This document shows, piece after piece, positions 14,401 through 28,230 of a DNA stretch of 64,000 nucleotides (within the stretch, counting starts at the first letter, position 1; each line of letters starts with the position of its first letter). The translations under genes and the position numbers were made by a program. Origin of the DNA: Pipra filicauda (taxonomy: Eukaryota > Chordata > Aves > Passeriformes > Pipridae); the NCBI RefSeq assembly GCF_003945595.2, contig NW_024104507.1, positions 496,001-560,000 on the forward strand. The letters run 5' to 3'. The notes below the pieces were generated by a model. That model was not told the DNA's origin. It did not search any database and worked only from the letters and a program-made list of their open reading frames with translations.

Positions 14401-14789
14401 AAAAAAAAGTTAATGTCATAAAATTTCCATCTTTTATTCCATGATAAATGTTAAAGGAGAACTGTATTCTTTAGAACTAGACACCACAAAGTAAGATCAT
14501 GACTCTTTTAATCACAAAGATATTATGGGATGTAATTACATTGAATTAAGGTAGCAGTTGGACTATGGTTTGCTTAATTTTCCTGATTTGGTGTGATAAA
14601 ATGATAACCCCTTCCTTTTTGAACTAAGGTGTGATTGTGCTGAAAATACTTTTCAACATATAATTGAAGCCTAGATTCCCTTTCTGAGGATATGGTGGAT
14701 ATGAACACATCAACAATACAGTCCATACTTATAACTTGACTACACAAACTGATTTTAGATATAAGCAAAATGTGCAAAACTGTTTTTTT

Positions 14790-15060
14790 GCATCGTCCTA
14801 ATCAGTTTAATTTCATTGTGGAAAATCAATTTATGATAATATACCAGCAAACCATTATGCATTTGACCTTATTAAACTGAAGTGGAATGAAATTGTATAC
14901 TATTGACCTTAACCTTGGCTCACTGTGCAGATGAATGAAAATAATTGCACTTGTAAAAATAATCAAATGGCTGTACACAGCTCTGCAGATTGAATGGACC
15001 TTGGCTCAGTGCTATTAGGAATGATATTGCCCATAGAAATAGAGTTTTGTAATTAATGAA
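14790..15060. promoter_or_regulatory. Candidate noncoding regulatory element with nuclear-receptor half-sites
   Basis: Contains TGACCTT twice, exactly 40 bp apart (14,864 and 14,904), and an 11-bp direct repeat ACCTTGGCTCA at 14,912 and 14,998. TGACCTT is the reverse of the AAGGTCA half-site used by ERR/ROR/SF1-type receptors. No coding potential. Inference only. Confidence 0.3.
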
Positions 15061-15689
15061 GAACAGGGACAGGAAAAAAAAATAGTATTCCACTGGCTGC
15101 CTTTAAGCAAGAGTGGATGGATGTAATTGTGTTAATAGGTATTTGTTGTAAAATTGAGATTGGTTTCAAAAGCTGAAACAGAAGAAATGCATGGCAGGAT
15201 GGAGATGGGAATTATGACTAGAGGCCTAGAATGAGGTGGGTTTGTAATCCAAATTAGACCAGTAAGTAAGGAACTAACTATTATTCCAATTAAGAAAATG
15301 GAGATACTGAGACTTGCAGCTTTTGTGACTTTGGTGAAAATTTGGCTCAGTAACTGTGAGGAAAAAAAAACAACTGGAAAGGTGCCTTCCCTGAGATCAA
15401 TCTTCATTTTGCATATTTGCAATTGATGCTGCTGGAGAGTGGAACAGCTTTGTGGGTTTGTGTATGTGGTCACTTAGGTGGAAGGATATGCAGTCTTTCT
15501 TGTTCCAGAACTGATAAACCAGCAGCTTCAAGACCCAGAAACCCTATTGCAGGGATTGGCATTTAAGTGGCACAGTCTCCTGAGGCCAATTGAGGCTTGA
15601 TTTTAAACCTATTATTTAACAAAAATAATATGTTGCATGGTTGTTGGGTTTTTTCCTTCTCCAATTGCTGTTCTTTCTTCCAGAAGGGA

Positions 15690-15930
15690 TAAAGAGTCGA
15701 GTTCTGCTTTGTCCTATTAATTTAATTAGTATTGGATTGATGTAATTGAGAACAGAATTTGTCCTGTGCTGTTTAAATTAAATGAGAGCTCCATCAGGCT
15801 GATTCTTTCATATTACAGTGCATCTTCATTACAGCATCATTAAATTCCCTCTGTGATTTCAACCCTTTATTTCTTTTCTCATGCAGTGTCACTCTGATAC
15901 CATTAGTCAGGTAGGGCATTCTACTGTTTC
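15690..15930. promoter_or_regulatory. Candidate noncoding regulatory element
   Basis: Holds TTAATTTAATTAGTATTGGA, GATTGATGTAATTGAG and AAATTAAATGAG, a dense set of homeodomain/PBX-like cores in repeat-free sequence. Inference only. Confidence 0.25.
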
Positions 15931-17017
15931 CTTCACAGAATTTGGCCATTTCGAAAAGCAAAAGGAAAGAAAAAAAAAAAGAAGGGGGCAATCTTGATGA
16001 ACTTTTCACATTTTGCTTTTAATCTTTTAATATTAATGCTGTAAGATTTCATTGACTAATACAAGCATGCTGAGAATTTTTTCTGTGGCAAGGCAGTGCA
16101 AAACAATGTTTACTGTCCAGCTGTTAACATGAAAGGGGGGCACATTGGCTGTATAGCCAGTGCACAGTTGGCCTCCTTTGCTAAAGTGGTTTCATGCCAA
16201 ACACATGAAGTTTTAATTATAAGCAGTTTGAAATATTTATGCTCTTTGAATTTCCTTATTCTTGCACAGAAATGAGACAGAAGTTCTTTTGAAATCTGAT
16301 GATAGAAAGTATTTGACATCAACACCATGCAATTGTGCTGGCTAATTAATTAGTCTGAGTGAATAATTATGTTGTTGGGTTTTCTATGATTGTATTCTCT
16401 GCTTAGTGATACCTTAAACCAAAAAGTGTAATTATTCAAAAAGACATGAAAGCAATAATTCTCCTCCCCTCCTTCCATACCTTTCTTCTTCTAAAATTAC
16501 AGTTTGGCCCACTGTGGGAACGAAGCCCCATTGCACGTGTGTGTTTTTAGGAAGGAGGTCTGCAGTTCTGAGTGAGTCACTTCAGCATCCCTTTCAGTGC
16601 TTATGTTTGAAGGTACATTTACCATCTAAGATCCTTTTCTGCAGTTGAACACCCACATTGGTGCTTTTGAAGGCTTAGCTAAGCTCCCAGCTCTTTCAAT
16701 ATCACCGCTGGCACCACAATGCTGTGTTACTTTTGTAAAGAGTATTTGTTGGTAGCACAGACACCCACCAAGAGATAGGACTTGGGAGTTATGCCCTGTT
16801 GAGCCTTGGAGCTCTCCTGTTTTCTCCTGTTTGCCAAAACAGCTCAGACTCATTGGCCAGGATTGGTGAGAAGATATCCTAGAGCTGACTAAGAGATGAG
16901 ACACGTATTCTACACCAAAACATGCTTTGTGGTTTTATGACCTAATGACTGTGTAAAGTAAAACATAGAAACATTTTCTTCTCTTTCTGGGGAAATAACT
17001 AGTCATTTGACTGATGT

Positions 17018-17092
17018 GCATGTGTGTATGCATATATGTATACATATATATGTGTGTCTGTGTGTACATATATATATATGTACATATAAGTT
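17018..17092. repeat. (TG)n/(TA)n tract with a perfect palindrome
   Basis: Alternating purine-pyrimidine sequence containing a 22-bp perfect palindrome at 17,063-17,084 (arms TGTACATATAT and its reverse complement). It is able to extrude as a cruciform or form Z-DNA. Confidence 0.9.
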
Positions 17093-19326
17093 GTCTTTTC
17101 CTGGTTTGTTTTGAATGATTACTGTGAGCCCCTTGTGAAGCTCACTCTCATAAGTGCCCATCAGGTGGGCTCTGAGTCTGCCTGCTGGGTCAAACCCTGC
17201 AGGGAAACTAAATGAAAGAATATCTTAGGTGCACAGATCGTTGTAAATTCAGCAGGACGTTTGAGAAGTGTTACTGAAGTTATGTGCTCAGGTCCTTTCA
17301 TGTATTTGAACTCTCATCTTTACAATTGCTCTTATTTTCAGAACAGGTACCATGAGCTGAAAAGTAATTCTTCTTCACTTTTTTCCCTCTAGTGACAGGT
17401 TCTTGGTGCAAGGGAAGAAATCAGTGATAGGAAAGAAATCTTTGATAGGAAGCAAAATGTGATGAGCAACAGGCAATTGTTGGAAAGAACAATTAGGGTG
17501 AACAATAGGGTGAACATCTGACTGAAAAAAACCCTGAACCCCTTAGATGAATAATCAGGATGTTCTTATTTCCTAACACAGGTTATATATATCTTGGTGC
17601 AACTTTCCTCCTTTTTTCAGTTGATTGTCTTTAAAATGAGTTCCAATTTTTTATTTGGTTCCAAAATATTGATTTAAAGCCTCACAAAGTTCAAGAAGCT
17701 CATTTCTCTGTTGCTAGCAGTCCATTCTCGATGACTTTGCTTGCAAGTTATGGTCTAGAGTCAGAGCCTTGCAGGTAGGAAGCCCAATTAGAGTGTTTCC
17801 TAAAGAGCTGGCTGTGCTTGAGTGCCCCACAGTGTGAAAAGTCTGGTAATTCCTGTGGTGCTAAATCCTTCAGGATGCTCTTTTGGGGAAGGAAGAACAA
17901 CATATCAAGGAAATCATGCTGACCTTCTGCCTTGCAGGCAACCTCAGAGATGACACGTTCTCAGTAGGAGGGTGGATCCTCAAGGTGAAGAAACATGTTC
18001 CCTAACAAGCCTTGAGTTAAGATATTAAGTGTCCCCTTACAGTCATTATCTATGCACATATTTTTCAGCCTCTGATTTACTTTTAATTAAAACTCCATTT
18101 GCTACACGTAGCTGGTTAAGTCCTGCAGACTACAAGATTTTGTCAAACTCATGAATTTGCGACACAAAAATATGTTTCATAATGCCTTCCCTTCAGCTTT
18201 CTTATATTTCATAATGCTGGTAAAATAAGACACAATAAAACATGGTAGGTTGCTTGTTCCTGTACATTGATGTGAAAGCAGAATGCAATGAATATAAAAG
18301 ACACTTTAAGCAAGATCATTGTAGGAAAGCCTGCAGCTCTCAATTTCTTATAGTGGTTTTTCCTGTACAGATTCATAGAAGTTCGATTTTTAAAAATATC
18401 TACATATCTCAAAGACTTTTTTTTTTCCCCTACATTTTTCTCTTTCTCTCAAATTTGTGAGAGTTCTTCCTTTTGAACAATGCCTCATGATCTGTGCTGC
18501 TTCAGCCCTTCAGGCCATCAAAAAACCCCTGTGGGTGTAATGCCTTATACTTTTCCAGTGGGATCACTGAAAGCAATTTTTCACGTGCTTCAATCTGGGC
18601 TACTGCATTAGTATAGCAGAGATGTAGTGCCAACAAATAGAAGTTTTATAAATTAATGTCCATTAAAACATAGATTGAGATTGATTAATTATTTCATATC
18701 AAATACTTTTAGATTATAGTGCCTTTGAGTTGTGGGATGCAAAGCTGGACTTGATTTGAAACGGTCACCTTGTGATAAAAACCTCCTTATCCTACTAATT
18801 GTATTTCCACTTACAGTGCAGTGCTGCACAGAATATAACCTCAGGCTGTGCAGTTTTGGGCTTATGTCATACCTCTTCCTTTCCCATGTGCTCTTTTTCC
18901 TTTTTTTTTTGAGAACAGTGCCATAGAAAGAACCACTCACTGTGTGGTTTGGATTCTCATTTTCTCTTAGTGTTTCAGAGTAGTCTTGATTCTGCCACGT
19001 GGAAGAAGGAGTCTTCCATCAGAAAAGTTATCAAAGCCCCTCTTGTGAATGCATCAGCATTACTAAATGCATTAATAAGCATTTGCTTATTTATCTCATG
19101 CTGCTCATGCCTTAACAGGTTTTGGCTCTTTTCTTCTGTGAGTAGGGGAAACCACTCTTTTATGGACAGTGTGTTTTCAACGTAGGTCATCCTTTTCATG
19201 AAGGTCATCCTTCATGCTCCTTGATATATTTTGGCATTGTTTCCTATTATTACTGTACTTAATGCGTAGTGAATGCCTAATGCACAAGAAAATCTTGTAA
19301 AATTTTTTTGGTAACCTAGTTGGTCA

Positions 19327-19365
19327 GGGTTTTTTTGGTGTTTGGTTTTGGTTGTTTTTTTTTAA
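19327..19365. repeat. T/G-rich low-complexity tract
   Basis: GGTTTTTTTGGTGTTTGG-type units ending in a T run; complementary in type to the A/C tracts. Confidence 0.8.
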
Positions 19366-20079
19366 CGTGTGGCTGCATCAGCTACAAACTAAATGTTCAT
19401 TAATGAAACTGGAAAAAATACAGCCTTGATAAAAATTTTCAAAACATAGTTTGATCTGGAGAATACCATAAATCAGAGAAAATATAAGTATAGACATTGG
19501 AGAGCAATAGCCAGGTAGGCCATATAAACAAAATCTAATATATATTCAAATCAAAATATTACTACTCTTTGAATTCTGCCTGCTCTCTTCCAGTTCATGA
19601 AGATATACTTAGGGTGAGTAGTTTCTTACTCCCAAAAAAGCCATATTATTTCAGGAGAAGAATTTGAGAGGTAAGATATTTAAAGTACAGCTTCAAAGGC
19701 TTTTTGAAAGAGGTTCCCTCAATTTGGCTTCATGCAGTACTGACATCTTTCAGATGTAGTAGGGAAATCATTCTATAATAAAACACACAGATCAATCAAA
19801 CTCTCAGGAGAAGCAGTGGGATATGGTATAAGGTTGCATGCATTACCCAAAAGCTGGATAGAGGATATAAATTTCTAGGTTCCTTGGAAGGATATGCTTT
19901 ATAACCAGGAAATCAATTACCTTTATTTTATGAGTCTTACGGTGGCTTAGAGGTGTTTTGATTTTTTTTTAACTCTCTCTATAACTAGAAAAATAACACA
20001 CTGATTCTCTGTGCCCATGAAGGATCAATATTCACTAGATGTTGCATCCCAATTAGCATATTTTTTCAAATCCTCCATG

Positions 20080-20480
20080 TAAGTTGAATGTGCCAGCAGA
20101 ATTGAATTAAGGTCACTTATTAACACACATACAATTTAGTTTTGCATTCATGTGTAAGATATATCACACACAGTCTTATATTGATACATCACATCAAGTC
20201 TGTTGTTTTTCTATGACTTCTTTTCTAGTCACAAAAGAGCACAGTTGTCAAACTAACTACAATTAAATTCTCCCTGGCATTTTAATTTCTCAGTTTTGTA
20301 ACCTGGCAATTAAGTGTTAACCTGCCTGGCTTAGCATTGTGTTACATCAGTCATACAAGGTTGAAACAGGTTAGATTTACTCATTTCCACAACCAATTAC
20401 CAGGCATCTCATTCAAATACACAATCTATTCAAAGCCATTACATGGTTCATTTCATATAAGCCTGCATTTGTGTTGCTGT
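20080..20480. promoter_or_regulatory. Candidate noncoding regulatory element
   Basis: Repeat-free block with GAATTGAATTAAGGTCACTT, AACTACAATTAAATTC, GGCATTTTAATTTCTC and GGCAATTAAGTG. Motif-dense but unproven. Confidence 0.2.
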
Positions 20481-20583
20481 GTTTATACTTTATTTTGCCT
20501 GTAGATAGGGAGAAATGGTTGTTCTGCTGAGTATTTTATCATCTTGTCTTTAGCAGATTGCACATTCCTCCTTAATTTATTTG

Positions 20584-20662
20584 GGGAAAAAAACCACAAA
20601 CAAACAAACAAACCAACCAACCTGCACAAAAAAGGCCTCCAAAAGCCCCAAACCACAAAATA
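20584..20662. repeat. A/C-rich low-complexity tract
   Basis: (CAAA)n with CCAACCAACC units; same composition type as the tracts at 3.5 and 5.5 kb. Confidence 0.85.
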
Positions 20663-23600
20663 AAGTTAGTGGTGCTTCCAGAATACCTTGATGAGTTGTT
20701 AGCTCCAGCAGCAGAAGCTCTGGTACCCAGTGTCTGCTATTAATATGCACGTGTCAAAACTAAAAGGGAAAAAAATGCAACTGTTTTCAAATTATGGATT
20801 ATTTCAAGATACAGTTCTGTCCTACCACTTGGAATATAGAATTGGATTTCTTGGACATTAAAATTGGCAAAACTAAAAGTCCTTCACCCTAACTGTGTGA
20901 GATGACACTCAAGAAGACATACTGTACATTTATTATCTCAACCTTCTGGTGGGTTCAGATTATGTAAGGATAGGCCCAGGACACAACTGGTCCCAAATCA
21001 AAGCAGTACCAAGAACAAGGTGCACGTGTTCCAAAAGAAGTACCACAGCTGGGGCTGAGGAATGAGTCTGGAGTCTTCATTATTACAGAAATGTAAGTGG
21101 GAAGTCTTATACTTCATTTTAGAAGTAGTCATGGGTAGTTGATGAGATACTAGGAAAATTTCTGGATGTCTAAGTGGCAAAAGGATGATTTATTGGTCAT
21201 AATGCTGACATTGGACTTTTGAACACCTGAAGAGTTTTGACTAAGCTTGAAGAATGAAGCCTTAACTATTTTAGGCTCAGCACTCCAGAGCACAGTCCTG
21301 TACTCCACTGCCAAGCTTCTGCTGAGATCACTGAGTTTCTTCTGCATAAAAAAAAATGCAAGATCAAGTTCCAAAGAAATGTTTGAACAGAATCACTCCG
21401 TGTGAGTCTCTGCTCCTTTCGTAAAGCCTTTTGTCTTTGTTTCAACCTAATGCTCAAATTCTTTTCTTTCTTGATGGTCACTACTTATGAAAAATGAATC
21501 AGATTTGTTTGCATTGAGCACTTCCAAGAGATTTTTATGTGCAAGAGCCATTTTGAAGAATATATGTGCTTTCATGTTCAGTGCCCACCCTAGTTTCTCT
21601 TCCTGGCAGTTATTACAATTATTTACCATAGTTTTCCAGACTGTGGTTAGAAAAGAGGCAATAAAAACCCAGGTGAAATCCTAACTCCATTAAAATAGAA
21701 AGGAACTCTGCTGCTGATTTCAGCAAAGCCTATGTCCCCCCCTTTTCTTTGATTCTTGCTAGAATGAGAACTGCCTCGTGTGCAGTCAGCTCATTCAAAA
21801 ATCTCATTCCCTTCTGAGGTCCTTTTTATGAGATGTTCCAGTTCATTAAAAAAACACAGGTTTTAAAAGCAATGCAAAATACACCCGAAAGTGCAGAAGA
21901 AAAAAAATCTTATTTCTTTTTAACAGCTTTTCAAATACTTTAAATACTGCACTTTTTAAGGCAACAAATAGGTATTCAATACTCACTCCAAAGAGAATTT
22001 GACACTTGCAGCCTTGGTAAGACTATTTATCTGCAAATTCTTTGTGGCTAATCAGTTGTCAGTGATGGTTTTGACTTTGCTGCACATCATGTTAAGCTAC
22101 CTTATACCTGAAAATCACTGACATACTAACAGAGCTGTTCCCAAAGAACTGATCCAATCCCCATGACTGCCAATCTCAACAAAGGTCACCAGCCCAGCTC
22201 TGCACATGGGATTCCTGTGAAGTAACCAACAGAAAAGTGTGTTGTACATGTGCAGAGTCCTGGCCCTCAAGAGAAGTACAGTCATTAATCCAGATTACAA
22301 AATATAATAGAAATTGTGGCACTGACTGAACAGATTCAGAATTTTTGTTTTAGTTCAATACATTTAAATATTTCAATTCAAGTCTTGCTTTTCAATCAGT
22401 TTTTAATTCATTCAGTATTTGGAATATTTTATCATCTTATGAAAATTTTAAAAATTTTCTTTTTAGGAAGTACACTTTCCACTAAATAGTTCTTAGGTGA
22501 AAAATCCCCACCAAGTTTTACTGGCATCTGACTCTGCAAACTGACTGACATGATTTAATAGATTTATATGGTTATGTTCATCTTCTGTTTCCTTTTAATT
22601 CAGTGCAGTCACTCCTTTACATGTCTGTCTCTGAGGGTTCAGAGGAAGCCTACTCTAATCAGAGAGATTTCATGTTGCTAAATTTAAGTCTTAAACATTA
22701 ATTATTTTGTATTTTAATAATCTTATCCTGCCAGAATTATATAGAAATAGTTTCAGACACCATACAGGTTGTACATTAGATCTTCTTGTCTTTTCTCAGC
22801 AAGTTGCAGGCAGTCAATAGCTTCAGATAATTTCTATCTAATGGTTTGATATCATATAAAGAACAAAGGAAAGTTGTAATGAATCATAAAAGACATTTTC
22901 ATTATCCCAGAATAAACTGGGTGCAGTTATTGTATGAGACAGTTCAGTGTTATTGTATTCTGGAAAATTTCACTGAATCATAGCTAAGAGTATCTTATGC
23001 CCACAACTAAGTATGAGCAGGAAAGAGATTTATGAAGCAAAAGCAATAATAAAAACTCTGAACTTGCCAGATTTAAAAAATGTATTGGGATCAACAATGG
23101 ATTCCACTTACTGAAGTAATTGCAGCCCTAGTCCATTTGATGGCATCTTATCTCTTATACAGAGAAGGAAAAAATAGAAATAAGAATAGAATTTAACAGT
23201 ATGGTTTGCCACGGATGACCAAATGTCTGATTTCTCTCCTGACATCAAGAGTGAATACAGAGCTGTGACACGTGGATCACATCTAATCTAAAAGCACTAA
23301 CTTCTATGGCTGCAGGCATATTGTTAAAATTTGGCCTTTTATCACACCTCCCATTTCCATTTTTTCGATTCTAATCCAAGGGCTCATTGATTTTGCTTGT
23401 CTGTGGTAGGGAGACTCCAATAAACAATGAGAAAAAAAAGGCACTTTTAAAAAAATAAATAATCAGCTAGTGCAGTGCAGTGAGAAGAATGCTTAAAATG
23501 TTCAGACCATCCATTTTCCAAGGGAGCAATTCTGTAAATATTACTTGGTCGTTGAAGTCAAGGGGACCACTCAAACGAGTAAAATTTTTGATTGAATCCC

Positions 23601-26600
23601 AGCTTTGATCTTACTATCAAACAGTATTTTCTTGCCAGCTACTCAGGAGCACTCATTACATTCATCCACGTACCCAGGTACAGGGTTTTTACAGGAGAAA
23701 AATCAGAAATCAGCAGCCTCTGCTCAGATGAGTTTATGCTTAATAAACTGAGAATGAAGCATCTTGGTGAGGTAAAGATACTAGTTTAGGAGAAACAATA
23801 GGGAGAAATTTGGGCAGTGTTTTTGCTGGGAAAGCAATGTTATGTATGTTGCTGTTGGCTTTGTTTTCTTATTACGTGGAAACTTTCCAAACCTGGGCCT
23901 CAAATCCTCTAAGTATTTCACTCAACTCTGGACAAGATTTCAAAAAACAGCTTTTGACCTTATCACTGCTTTTAACCCTTGCAAGGTTGCAAACAGAGGG
24001 GTTCTTCATTCCAGACACAGATGGTGTGAAAAAGGATTTTCTCGTGGCTTTTGTCTGCTTTTCATCTTTCCTCGAGGTACCTCACCCATGAGACCAAACC
24101 AGTCATGGAAAACTAGCAAGAAGATAAAGTCACATTGCTTCCATCTATACTGGCATAAATCATCACCCTTCATTTTATTTTAAACTTTGAATATTACTAT
24201 TTAACCTAAGATATTAAAAAAAATATTGTTCTGGTTCTTCTTTCTCCATCTCTAAAGACGAGATGGATCTCAAACACTTAAGCGCCTTTTGAGTGTTTAT
24301 TAAAGCATAACCACAAAATAATATTTTATTATATGTTCATCATTGTTTATCCTTGTAACATATTATTTTCCTTCCTTGTTCTGGTAGGAACACTCAGACA
24401 GTCATATCTTACCAGTTCTGGAAGCACGGACAAAAAAAATTCTTACACTTGAAGCCATTGTAAAATGATCTCAGAGGCAGAATAGTGGTATCAGATGGAT
24501 AACAAGTCTTACCCAGTGCAACCATTTCTCTTTCTTTCTTGCACAAAATATCTGAAAAAAAAAAAAAATCAAAAAATCCATAGAGGACATAGTCCTGTCT
24601 TTTTATTGTCTCTATAAAGTGCTGTTCATGCAAATGATACCAATATTAATGAAGTGGCTCGCCAGGAAATGGGCATCATAATTTTTAAACCATTCTTAAA
24701 AATCACAGCAATACAAAAAATAGAACTATATCATTCTTTCAAGAAATAAGGGAGAAAAAAATCCATGCTATACAAATAGCTGTTTAGAATTATAGGGTGT
24801 TGTTTGACATGGTAGATACTGTGCTTACTATGAAGAAAACAGCCCTTTTAATTCATAGGCATCTAGTAGGAAAACTGAATGAAGGGTCTGAAAGAATATG
24901 ATGAAAGCTTTATCTCTCTCTTTTTGAAGTCTGTATTGATCTGGATTAGATCCTGTGTATATTGCATCATAAGCAGATTTGTATTTATTCGTTCATAAAC
25001 TATGCAAAGCATCAGAATTCCAAATCAGGTGTGCTGGGCTTTATGGATATGGGCTCGTAGTAAAGCAGCAGCTACACTAAGCCATTTACCAGAGAGAATT
25101 GTTACTAAGGAGAAGATCTATTATATTTTTATAGAGGGAAATCATAAGCCCATACTTCACACTTCTGGGAAGGCCTTAACAATAAACTAGATAGGAAATC
25201 ATTCAAAATGACATGAAGGAAAATAATTTTATGATCACTAGGGAACCTTGAAGAGACTGAGAGTTACACTTGTAAAAATTATAATAAGAATACATCCTTT
25301 ACAAATGTCTCGTAAAAGGAAAAATTTATTATTCTTGTGTTTTGAATACCTCTTTTTTTCTGGTGATTTTTAGCAACTCTGCTCCTAGTGAAAGTTCTTT
25401 TTTTATTGTAATTTTTTTTGATCTTAGAGGAAATGATAGATAGTATTCACATTTTTGACAAGGACATAGGAATGAATGGGATAATAAAAATTGGGAAATT
25501 GCTGTTTATTGGTAACATATCTCATATTTACACCCCACTTTCAGCAACGAATGAAAGAGAGAGTCAAGTTTACATACACAGTTATCATCCACTTTTTATA
25601 AAGCTCAACAGCTGTTTAATACTGTACAGTTATTTCACTGTAGTCAGGGACAGGAAATAAGTGTTTTGACTGAACCTGCCACATATCTTTAGTTAATAAA
25701 AATATGCATATCTGAGATTTAATATGGACAGGCCTGTAACTTCTGTGTATGCTAAAAATTAAAAAAAAATCTTTCAGATCTTCAAGAGGGTAGAAATGTG
25801 TCCCTATATCTCACTTGAGGTGACACACAGCTTACTGTTTGACCTGCCATGGCCCTTTCTTATGAATTTATGAGACATTCACAGGAGAAAATTTAATATC
25901 TGCAGCTGAAAGGAGCAGGAGACTTCTTGAGAGAAAAGGAAAACAGTCATCTTTATACCAATTTACTTATATGAATACCCAGAAATACACCTCTCCTCTA
26001 CTTGTGTGCATGCTGTCCTTTATTGTCAAAGGGAACTCCATATGCCCTTTAGTGTCTATTGTGCTTTTCCAGTCACAAACCAGCAGGTGCATAAAAGCAC
26101 TTAGGTATGGATTTCTAAGTTCTTCTAATTTTCAATAAGTACTCAGAAAAATTGTTTATTTATATGCCTACAGGTGTCTGGTTTAGTAACTGTGGGTAAG
26201 TTTCAGAGTGGAAATTCTAACTTTGGGGTTGGGTAAGAACCTGACATCCTCTGTTTGAAAACTTGCACACGGTAGCTAAATTTCATCTATAAATATCTGT
26301 AGTATCTAATTTGTAGATGAGTTAACAAAACAGTAGCATCCAGGGGTCCTGCTCTTTCTCACAGAATAATAGATTTGCCCTCACTTTCACCTCACAACAT
26401 TCCAAACTAGGACTGCTGAAGTCAATAGCACTGAAGTCAATAGCTGCAATGAATTGCACCGAGGTCAGTGGCATTATGCTGCTGGAAAATTGGCATAATC
26501 TTGAGGAGAATCTGTCCCAGGATCTTTAACTGTCAGCGGCCTCTTTTCTTCTTCTGCCTCCTTCAATTGACAATGACTATGTGAGACTCCCAGGAAAAGT

Positions 26601-28182
26601 CATCCAACACAGAGAGGGACAAAGGAAAGCCACAAGGACAAACGCTACAGTCAGGCTTATAAATCTCTACTGAGACAGGTAAATAAGAAGATGTTCTACC
26701 AGAGAGGTGATCGTGAGTGAGTAATGAAGCTTTTTTGAGGCTAAGTAGACAGTGTATAGCAGTTAACTAACGTAGGATGGACTTTCCAGTTGTGGTTTTA
26801 TAAATATGCAGGGCTACTTCCACTCTTCTTATACCAGGATGCCCCTTTGAGCAACTTTTCCTTTAAGTTACAGTAATTCTAGTCTGCAGAAAGAAAGAAC
26901 AAAAATACAGAAAATAGGAACACACAAATCTCAAGATAGATTCTGATACAAGTCATACTCTGGCAGAGTTTACAAGTAAATTGGCTTCAGAAAACAACTT
27001 TTTTTTTAATGTTAAAATCAAAAGGCAGGCAAGAAAGAATAAAAACACAACAAAGTTATATTTACGTATGTAAAAGGATGGTATATTCTGGGCAGCTTGC
27101 TTTGCAAATGTCATGTATCTACAAAATGGCTGATGAGTCTGAGCACCTCCATATGATTTAAGGGCAACTGAAGGCTATTTATATTATAAATATGAATACA
27201 TTAAGGTCATAATGTTTTCTCCTTCTCTTTCTACTCCCCCAACTCTGATATCCTTAACACATTTCTCCAGACACTGGAGATGTGCTGGTGGTAAGTTTTT
27301 ACTGAGTACACTGCAAGACTTGAAGGGACAAGTGACTATGGCCCAGTTTTTCTTATAAAGTGTTTTATGGTGACTCAGGTGACACTGTGAACGAGCCTCA
27401 GTGCTGGCAGATGGATGATGCTACATTCCATCTAGTGGAGTCAGAGTTAAATACCTGATGGTCTGACCTTGTATGTCAACAAGGGGCACATAAGGATCAT
27501 AACCTCTTTGTTATTCTGGACCTTTAATAGACTTTCTTACTACTATACACTGTAAGCATTAGAAATTTTTGTTGTCTCTCATCAAATTTTAAATTGCAGT
27601 TAAGCAGGATAGATTTTCACCATGAAAAGTATTAAGAGAAAAATTGCTCTAGTTTTACAATAATTTCCATGATATAAAGAGAAGTATGCATGAGACTTTC
27701 AGAAAGTCTATTCTCTGTGTGCAATTAAATTATTTATATGGTGTATAATTAATATGTTCGGTGATTTTGGTAAAGAGGCTTAGCTTTTAATCCTTCTCTA
27801 AAGATAAGAGATCACAGGAATGAAATGCAAATTTGAGGTCTTATTTTTTGTTTGTATTATAATATCAAGCACTTTTCACTGTGGTTGAGTATTAAGAAAA
27901 AATCAACAAGAAGCCCAGAAATCCCCACAGGCTAATGATTACATTATCAATGCAAGCAAATTCCTCAGCACAATGCTGAAAGAATTAGACATAACAGCAG
28001 TTCAGTGCATGGTGTAGCAGATCAGGTGTTAAAATACCTTAGTTTCCCACAGGTAATTTGGACATCTAATAGGTGTAGCAACTAAATGCTCTAGATCCAT
28101 TTATTTAAGAAAAAAAATCTTCCCAGTTTCAGAGGCCACAGAGGCCCCAAATACTGCTGAACTAACAATTTCATTACACAGA

Positions 28183-28230
28183 CTTGGAGAGAGTGAGAGA
28201 GACACACAGACACACAGACACACAGACTCC
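28183..28230. repeat. GA/GACACACA microsatellite
   Basis: GAGAGTGAGAGAG followed by about four imperfect ACACACAG units. Confidence 0.88.
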
